Of a stretch of 64,000 bases of DNA, positions 58,778-64,000 are shown piece by piece. The notes under the pieces were generated by a model. It ran no database searches, was not told the DNA's origin, and saw only the letters and a program-made list of their open reading frames with translations. Made by a program: the position numbers and the translations under genes. Origin of the DNA: Marilutibacter spongiae (GTDB taxonomy: Bacteria > Pseudomonadota > Gammaproteobacteria > Xanthomonadales > Xanthomonadaceae); assembly GCF_014145325.1 (NCBI RefSeq), contig NZ_JACHTF010000004.1, positions 124,001-188,000 of the forward strand. The letters are read 5' to 3'. Position 1 is the first letter of the stretch. Every line of letters begins with the position of its first letter.

Positions 58778-60370
58778 TCAAGCCTCGCGTGCCTGCACGG
58801 AGGGGTCCGCCCACACGCTGTGCGGATCGCCCGAGCGGGCCCGGCGTGCGGTGAGCCGGGCCAGCCAGGCGAAACCGAAGGCCAGGGCCAGGGCGCCGAG
58901 GTCGATGGCGACGAGGTTCCAGTGGCCCGCAGCCGCGGCCCGCCAGAACCACGCACCGGTCGCCAGTCCGTGCGCCAGCGGCACCAGCGCGGTCGCGACC
59001 GCGGCGGCGGCGAGCAACTCGCGCGCCGCACGTGCCGGCGGCCGCAGCGCCGCCCAGGCCGCGCAGGCCGCCCAGGTACCGAAGCAGGCGAGGCGGACGC
59101 CGCCCTCGAGCTCGCCACCGAAGCCGAGCACGGGCCATTGCAGCAACTGGGTGGCCACGAAGGCGACCGAGATCGCCACGCAGACGCCCAGGCAGACGCC
59201 GACCGTCGCCCGCGCCATGCCCTGCGGCGCCCGCGCCTGCTGGACCTGGCGTCGCTTGCGTCGCGACTCGATCCACAACAGGTTGCCGGAGTAGAACAGG
59301 AACGCCCCGCCCAGGCCCAGCAGGAAGTACAGCCAGGCCACCCCGGCGTTGCCGAACTCGCCGAAGTGCAGGGCGTAGGCCGCGGCCAGGGTGGCGTGGT
59401 TCGCATCGCGCGTGCCGGGCAACTGGGTCGCCAGCACGTCGCCGGTGTGCGCGTCCAGCGCCACCGTGCCCAGCGGACCGAGCGCACCGGGCGACTCACC
59501 GGTGATCTCGAGGGTGGCGCGGGCGTCGCCGCCGTGGGCGAGCTTGAGATACGCCGGCTCGAACGCATCCAGGCCCTGCGCCCGCGCGGTGGCCGTGGCG
59601 ATGTCGACCATCCGCGCCAGTGGCGCCGGCGCGGCGGGCATGCCAGCGGGCTCGACCCGCGGCGCGGTGTCCATCGCGGCAGGGACAGCCTGCATGCCGC
59701 CGCCGCGGTACACCAGCGGGTCGATCGCCATGAGGGTCACGAAGGCCAGGCACAGCAGGGCGCCGGTCACCGCGAACATGATGTGCATCGGCAGGCTGAG
59801 CACGCCGATCACGTTGTGCGCGTCCTGCCAGAAGCGCTTGAGGTTGCGGCCGGGGCGCAGGGCGAACAGGTCGCCGAGCAGTTTCGGCAGGTGGATGACC
59901 AGGCCCGACAGCAGGGCCAGGCCGTAGAGCAGGCTCACCGCACCCATCAGCCAGGTCCCGGCGACCGGTATCCCCAGCGAGTAATGGAGCAGGTTGACCA
60001 GCTCCGACAGGGTACCGCCGAAGGGCTTTTCGCTGCCTTCCAGGTCCTGCAGCGTGGCGAAGCGCCAGGTGCCCGCCTCGTCCTGCCAGTAGCTCGAGGC
60101 CACCGGGTACTCGCCGCCGGGGAAGACCATGCCGAGGTGCACGCGCGCGGCGGGATGCCGCGCCAGGGTCGCGTCGAGCAGGCGTTGCGCGTCGTCGAGC
60201 GTCTCCGGCGCGGCGCCCATCGTGCGCGGCGACTCCCAGGCCTGCAGGTCGTGGTGGAAGACGGTCAGCGCGCCGGCATAGAACGCCACGAACAGGGCGA
60301 AACCGGCGACCAGGCCGGTCCAGGTATGCACCGCGGTGAAGGTGCGCAAGGTGCGCGAGGCGAGCTTCAT
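58778..60370 (-). CDS. PepSY-associated TM protein (siderophore/iron reductase-like)
   Basis: A 530-residue inner-membrane protein. The first helix (VHTWTGLVAGFALFVAFYAGALTVFHHDL) carries the HxW motif of PepSY_TM proteins, further helices follow (LLHYSLGIPVAGTWLMGAVSLLYGLALLSGLVIHLP), and a PepSY domain lies near residues 255-330. Extra C-terminal helices extend it. The family is linked to reductive release of iron from siderophores. It is the last gene of the Fur-boxed TonB receptor operon, 10 nt after the DUF3649 gene. Confidence 0.9.
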   Translation of the reverse strand: MKLASRTLRTFTAVHTWTGLVAGFALFVAFYAGALTVFHHDLQAWESPRTMGAAPETLDDAQRLLDATLARHPAARVHLGMVFPGGEYPVASSYWQDEAGTWRFATLQDLEGSEKPFGGTLSELVNLLHYSLGIPVAGTWLMGAVSLLYGLALLSGLVIHLPKLLGDLFALRPGRNLKRFWQDAHNVIGVLSLPMHIMFAVTGALLCLAFVTLMAIDPLVYRGGGMQAVPAAMDTAPRVEPAGMPAAPAPLARMVDIATATARAQGLDAFEPAYLKLAHGGDARATLEITGESPGALGPLGTVALDAHTGDVLATQLPGTRDANHATLAAAYALHFGEFGNAGVAWLYFLLGLGGAFLFYSGNLLWIESRRKRRQVQQARAPQGMARATVGVCLGVCVAISVAFVATQLLQWPVLGFGGELEGGVRLACFGTWAACAAWAALRPPARAARELLAAAAVATALVPLAHGLATGAWFWRAAAAGHWNLVAIDLGALALAFGFAWLARLTARRARSGDPHSVWADPSVQAREA

Positions 60371-60380
60371 GGCATTGGCC

Positions 60381-60647
60381 TCATTGCACCCAGCCGGCGT
60401 GCTGCAGCAGCCACAGGCCGCCCAGGCTGGCGATGGCGAGACCGCCCAGCCAGGCCCAGGCGCGCGCGCCGCTGGCGAAGGCGAACGCGGCGCCGGCCAC
60501 GCAGATCCACAGCGGGAAGAACGCCACCAGGCCCGGCACCAGGGTCGACTGCCACGGGCCCGGCAGGGTCCAGCAGGCCAGGCCCATGAGGCCGGCGGCG
60601 AGGAAGAAGCCCGGCACCAGGGCCGCGCTTGCGCGTCCCCACATCAT
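60381..60647 (-). CDS. DUF3649-like small membrane protein
   Basis: An 88-residue protein of three helices (ALVPGFFLAAGLMGLACWTL, LVPGLVAFFPLWICVAGAAFAFA, AWAWLGGLAIASLGGLWLL). DUF3649 proteins sit between DUF3325 and PepSY genes in iron-uptake operons, as here. It overlaps the DUF3325 gene by 4 nt. Its role is unknown. Confidence 0.8.
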   Translation of the reverse strand: MMWGRASAALVPGFFLAAGLMGLACWTLPGPWQSTLVPGLVAFFPLWICVAGAAFAFASGARAWAWLGGLAIASLGGLWLLQHAGWVQ

Positions 60648-60937
60648 GGTCGCCCCCGGGTCGGCGAGGGTGCCGCGACCTCCCGCCAGGCGCCCAGCCA
60701 GGGCAGCACGAGCATGGCCAGCATCCAGTGGGCGAGCATCGCGCACAGGCCCGCGCCGACCCCAAGGTCGGCGATCGCCGTCGCCAGGGCCAGCGCGGCC
60801 AGCGCGGCTCCGATGGCGCTGCCGCGAGGCCGCGGCACGCGCAGCCTCGGCCAGCGGCAATGCCCGCTGCCGGCGTACAGCGCCAGCGCGGACGTCCAGG
60901 CCAGCAGGCCGGTGGCGAGGGCAAGGAGCAGGCTCAT
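60644..60937 (-). CDS. DUF3325-like small membrane protein
   Basis: A 97-residue protein of three helices (LLLALATGLLAWTSALALY, AIGAALAALALATAIADLG, LCAMLAHWMLAMLVLPWLG). It follows the TonB receptor gene by 25 nt and overlaps the next gene (ATGA). The layout receptor-DUF3325-DUF3649-PepSY is a recurring iron operon. Confidence 0.8.
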   Translation of the reverse strand: MSLLLALATGLLAWTSALALYAGSGHCRWPRLRVPRPRGSAIGAALAALALATAIADLGVGAGLCAMLAHWMLAMLVLPWLGAWREVAAPSPTRGRP

Positions 60938-60962
60938 GCGATCGTCCGGGACCCAAGGGGCC

Positions 60963-63092
60963 TCACCAACGGAAGCGTGCCGTGGCAGTCACCATCCGCG
61001 GGTAGCCGTAGTAGCACCACGCGGCGCTGTTGCAGACGCTGATGTATTCCTTGTCGGTCAGGTTGCTGGCATTGAGCTGCAGGCGCCAGCGACCGACGTC
61101 GTAGTGCACCGCGGCATCGAACAGGGTGTACGAGGGCGTTTGCCACTGGTTGTAGGCATCGCCGAAGTGCTCGCCGGTGTAGCGCACGCCACCACCGAAG
61201 CCGAGCCCGGCCAGGACGCCGTAGGCAATGGTGTAGTCCGCGCCCAGCGACGCCGCGTGACGGGGCTGCAACGGGATCTCGGTGCCCAGCGACAGCGGGT
61301 CGGTGGTCTCGGTGACCTCCGAGTCGATGTAGGCGTAGGCACCGAACAGACTCAGGCCGTTGCCTGCGTTCCAGCGCCCTTCCAGCTCGGCGCCGCGCAC
61401 CGTGACCTCGCCCTGCTGGATCTGGAACAGGGTGTGGTTGGGGTCGACGACAAGCGTGTTCTGCTGGCGCAGCTCATAGGCCGACAGCGTGGCCAGCAGG
61501 CGCCCGTTCGCCGGCTGGAACTTGATGCCCACCTCGACCTGCTCGCCGGTGGTCGGGACGAAGGCATTGCCGTCGAAGTCGGTGCCGACGGTCGGCTGGA
61601 ACGACTGCGAGTAGCCGGCGTACGGCGCCCAGCCGCTGTCGAACAGGTAGTTCACGCCGACGCGGCCGCTGAACTTCTCGTCGCTCTGGTGCGCGCGCCC
61701 GCCGTTGATGCGGTCCTCGGTGTCCGTGCCGACCCAGTCCTGCCGGCCGCCCAGGGTGAACACCCAGCGGTCCAGGCGCACCTGGTCCTGCACGTAGGCG
61801 CCCAGCTGTTCCTGCGTCTGCACGGTGCGGCTGGTGTAGTCCGGCCGCGTCACCGGTCCGCCGTAGACCGGGTCGAACACATCCAGCGGCGGCGCGGCGA
61901 AACTGAAGGCCGACGCGTAGTCGTTCTCGCCCCGGCGCCAGTCGATGCCCGCCAGCACGACATGGCGTGCGCGGCCGGTGTCGAAGGCGAACTGCAGGTT
62001 GTTGTCCAGCGCGAGGTTGTCCGAGCGCTCCTCGGTCGGGAACAGGTAGCGCAGCAGGGTGCGCTGGTCGCCGGTGAAGCCGAACGGGCCGACCGACGCG
62101 CCGGTCTCGACCTCGGTGCTGGCGTAGCGCACGCTCTGCTGGAAACGGGTGTCCTCGTCGAAATCGTGGCGGAACTCGTAGCCCAGCGCGCTGCGCGTCT
62201 TGTCGTAGTCGTTTTCGCCCGGCTCGCCGGTGAAGCGATTGAGCGGGATCTTGCCGTTCGGGTTCGGCAGCAACGTGCCCTCCGCGGGCAGGAAGCCCGC
62301 GCCGGACATGGTCTCGGCCTTCTGGTACGACGCCAGCACGGTCAGCGCGTTGGCGGCATCGGGCTGCCAGGTCACGGCGGGCGCGAAGTAGTAGCGGTCG
62401 TCGAAGATGTAGTCGACCGGGTCGTCGCTGTTGCGCGCCAGCGCAGTCAGGCGGTAGCGCCAGGTGCCGTCCCCGCTCAGCGGTCCGCCGAAGTCGGCGG
62501 CGGCCTGGCGCAGGCCGAAGCTGCCGACCTGGGCCTCGATCTCGCGCAGCACGTCCTCGGTGGGGCGCTTGCTGACGTAGTTGACCATGCCGCCGGGCGG
62601 CATCGCGCCGTAGGACACCGACGAGGGGCCCTTGAGCACCTCCACCCGCTCGAGCGCGTACGGCTCGATCCGGGTGATGCCGGTGCCCGAGCCGTCGGCC
62701 AGGGCCAGGCCGTCGAGGTAGCGGGCCGGGGTGAAGCCGCGCACCAGCAGCCAGTCGCTGCGCGAGTCGTTGCCGTAACCACCGCCCTGGGCACCGGCGA
62801 CGAACCACACCGCCTCCTCGACGCCGTGTATGGCGCGCTCGCGCATCTGCTCGCTGGTGACCACCGAGATCGACTGCGGGATCTCGCGGATGGGGGTGTC
62901 GGTCTTGGTGGCGGTGTCGCTGTTGCGCGCGATCGGCGCGCGGACTTCGACCGTGTCCAGATCGGTGGCGTCGGCCTCCTGCGCGGCCTGGGCGAAACAC
63001 GGCAACGCGAACAGCAACGAACCGGCGAGCGCACCGATGCGCAGGACGGTGGCCGGGCGGGCGGGACAGGCGGAAGGACGGCCGAAGGACAT
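60963..63092 (-). CDS. TonB-dependent siderophore receptor
   Basis: A 709-residue outer-membrane transporter for a ferric siderophore. Signal peptide to about residue 36 (SLLFALPCFAQA); TonB box DTVEVRAP; plug domain (REIPQSISVVTSEQM, ALERVEVLKGPSSVSYG); 22-strand barrel; last residues TATARFRW with terminal aromatic. The plug and barrel resemble FhuE/FpvA-type receptors. The ligand cannot be told from sequence. The start at 63092 begins the signal peptide. A Fur box lies about 90 nt upstream, and three small or membrane genes follow in the operon. Confidence 0.93.
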   Translation of the reverse strand: MSFGRPSACPARPATVLRIGALAGSLLFALPCFAQAAQEADATDLDTVEVRAPIARNSDTATKTDTPIREIPQSISVVTSEQMRERAIHGVEEAVWFVAGAQGGGYGNDSRSDWLLVRGFTPARYLDGLALADGSGTGITRIEPYALERVEVLKGPSSVSYGAMPPGGMVNYVSKRPTEDVLREIEAQVGSFGLRQAAADFGGPLSGDGTWRYRLTALARNSDDPVDYIFDDRYYFAPAVTWQPDAANALTVLASYQKAETMSGAGFLPAEGTLLPNPNGKIPLNRFTGEPGENDYDKTRSALGYEFRHDFDEDTRFQQSVRYASTEVETGASVGPFGFTGDQRTLLRYLFPTEERSDNLALDNNLQFAFDTGRARHVVLAGIDWRRGENDYASAFSFAAPPLDVFDPVYGGPVTRPDYTSRTVQTQEQLGAYVQDQVRLDRWVFTLGGRQDWVGTDTEDRINGGRAHQSDEKFSGRVGVNYLFDSGWAPYAGYSQSFQPTVGTDFDGNAFVPTTGEQVEVGIKFQPANGRLLATLSAYELRQQNTLVVDPNHTLFQIQQGEVTVRGAELEGRWNAGNGLSLFGAYAYIDSEVTETTDPLSLGTEIPLQPRHAASLGADYTIAYGVLAGLGFGGGVRYTGEHFGDAYNQWQTPSYTLFDAAVHYDVGRWRLQLNASNLTDKEYISVCNSAAWCYYGYPRMVTATARFRW

Positions 63093-63181
63093 CGGGAACC
63101 TCTGGAAGGACGGAAGGGGCCGACCCTGTCCATGGGTCACGTGCGGCGGCGCCTGCTTTCGCGGAAAGACAGTCCGACTGC

Positions 63182-63202
63182 AACTGAGAATGATTCTTAG
63201 TT
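63182..63202. promoter_or_regulatory. Fur box of the iron-uptake operon
   Basis: AACTGAGAAT-G-ATTCTTAGTT: a 21-bp palindrome with 9 of 10 matching positions, close to the Fur consensus (GATAATGATAATCATTATC). It lies 90 bp before the receptor ATG in a short AT-rich stretch. Confidence 0.8.
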
Positions 63203-63258
63203 TAACAATTCCCCAGCCGCTTCGGCAATGCATCGGGCGGCCACCGCGCGCGCCCACG

Positions 63259-63284
63259 AAAAAGGCCGGGGCGGCCCCGGCCTT
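63259..63284 (-). terminator. Terminator of the DUF4344 gene
   Basis: On the minus strand AAGGCCGGGG/CCCCGGCCTT with a short loop is followed by TTTCG, about 30 nt after the stop codon. Confidence 0.8.
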
Positions 63285-63313
63285 CTCGACCTCCGCGACG
63301 CCGTGGCGTCGCT

Positions 63314-64000
63314 TCAGCGAATGTAGGGCATATCGGCGTTGCGCTCGCGCTCGCGGGCGCGCTCCTCGAACAGGCGCTCGGCCTTCTCTTCGCTCATCTG
63401 GTACTTGGGCGCGACATAGGGCAGCAGCAGCCGCAGCCAGGCGCGGCTGACCCGTCGCGACTCCTCAGGGCAGCCCTTGGCCCGCGCCTCGGGCAGGTCG
63501 CCGCTGGTGACGATGTCGAGGTAGCGCGCCGGGTCGCTGCCGTAGAGCATGCACTGCAGGTTGAAGTAGCGCTGCTCGCCCAGTGCGTGCTGGTCGGCGT
63601 AGACGTCCAGGTTGTACTTGCCGGTGCTGCGCACCAGGAACCAGTTCGAGGCCATGCGCAGGTTCTCGGCGACCACGCTGGTGGACTCGTTGATGCCGGC
63701 GAAGCGCAGCATCAGCGTGGTCGCGAGCTGGTCGACGGCGTCTTCTTCGCGCCCCGTGATCGGGATCTCCAGCATCGAGATCAGCGCGTGCCCGGTCTCG
63801 TGCAGCAGGATGAAGCGCACGTTGGCGTCGAGATAGCGGCGCGGGAACCCTTCGTCCAGTTCGTTGCCGGCGGCCAGTTCCTCGCCACGCTGCTGCAGCA
63901 CCTGCATGGTCTCGTAGCACATGACCACTTCGCCGCGCTCGGCCGAGTAGAAGGCGTTGACCTCGCCGCACTCGGCGGTGATGTACTTGATCGGGCGCGG
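63314..64000 (-). CDS. DUF4344-type metallopeptidase (5' end outside window)
   Basis: The last 228 residues of a zinc peptidase-like protein. The motif FILLHETGHALI (HExxH) and a downstream EEDAVDQLATTLML, giving the third metal ligand, identify the DUF4344 group. Cys in AECGEVNAFYSAE lies near the window edge. The reading frame stays open to base 64000, so the N-terminus, probably with a signal peptide, is missing. Substrate unknown. Confidence 0.85.
   Translation of the reverse strand, partial: PRPIKYITAECGEVNAFYSAERGEVVMCYETMQVLQQRGEELAAGNELDEGFPRRYLDANVRFILLHETGHALISMLEIPITGREEDAVDQLATTLMLRFAGINESTSVVAENLRMASNWFLVRSTGKYNLDVYADQHALGEQRYFNLQCMLYGSDPARYLDIVTSGDLPEARAKGCPEESRRVSRAWLRLLLPYVAPKYQMSEEKAERLFEERARERERNADMPYIR

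Noticed and set aside
60336-63200. Long plus-strand open frame opposite the TonB receptor
   Set aside because: Shadow; the minus strand has a Fur box, signal peptide, plug motifs and aromatic C-terminus.

Overview
The window is very GC-rich, almost fully coding DNA from a gammaproteobacterium. It is most likely a member of the Lysobacteraceae/Xanthomonadaceae (Lysobacter/Luteimonas type). Supporting traits are the ECF sigma factor/Ser-Thr kinase pair, a SonM-type methyltransferase, secreted S8 and S1 proteases with PPC and P domains, an orphan ANL ligase beside a phosphopantetheinyl transferase, CRP-type (Clp-like) sites before protease genes, many -10 boxes placed about 6 nt before ATG, and dispersed ~90-bp palindromic repeats. 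Function calls come from recognised motifs and recalled family knowledge; no database search was run.

Left part (1-8.1 kb): the end of a tandem-domain methylglyoxal synthase, thymidine kinase, the sigma/kinase pair, mutM, a fatty-acid desaturase and a small EF-hand protein, then a repeat-filled gap. From 8.1 to 28.4 kb lies an acetate-utilisation locus: DcaP-like porin, DUF4212 small subunit and ActP-like symporter (minus strand), divergent acs, a CrbR-like regulator, a CrbS-like SLC5/histidine-kinase hybrid, a cNMP/CBS/DUF294 protein and a DnaQ-like exonuclease.

The most interesting content sits inside that locus (14.6-19.5 kb). It is a compact group: a bacterial pepsin-like aspartic protease, a GNAT acetyltransferase, a SonM-type tetrapyrrole-methylase-fold peptide N-methyltransferase and a 93-residue peptide whose layout (helical N-terminus, short hydrophobic segment, acidic tail) fits a split-borosin precursor, followed by a diguanylate cyclase. 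I read it as a candidate split-borosin RiPP cassette with a possible new maturation protease and acyltransferase. Two secreted proteases (S8 at 23.6 kb, S1 at 28.7 kb) share a nearly identical PPC domain, and each has a CRP/Clp-like palindrome upstream.

Right part: a repeat-rich gap (31.2-32.2 kb), rpmB-rpmG, a DUF885 hydrolase, a lipid/sugar group (LAB_N protein, GT2, nucleotide-sugar epimerase), parA-parB-rsmG, PPTase with divergent ANL ligase, two GlsB-like proteins, xthA, a lower-GC hipBA module, aldehyde dehydrogenase with divergent gamma-carbonic anhydrase, an overlapping operon RDD-SpoIIM-DUF4129-DUF4350-MoxR-DUF58, monomeric isocitrate dehydrogenase, a ~1 kb tandem-repeat gap, a Fur-boxed TonB receptor/DUF3325/DUF3649/PepSY iron operon, and the 3' part of a DUF4344 metallopeptidase running off the end.
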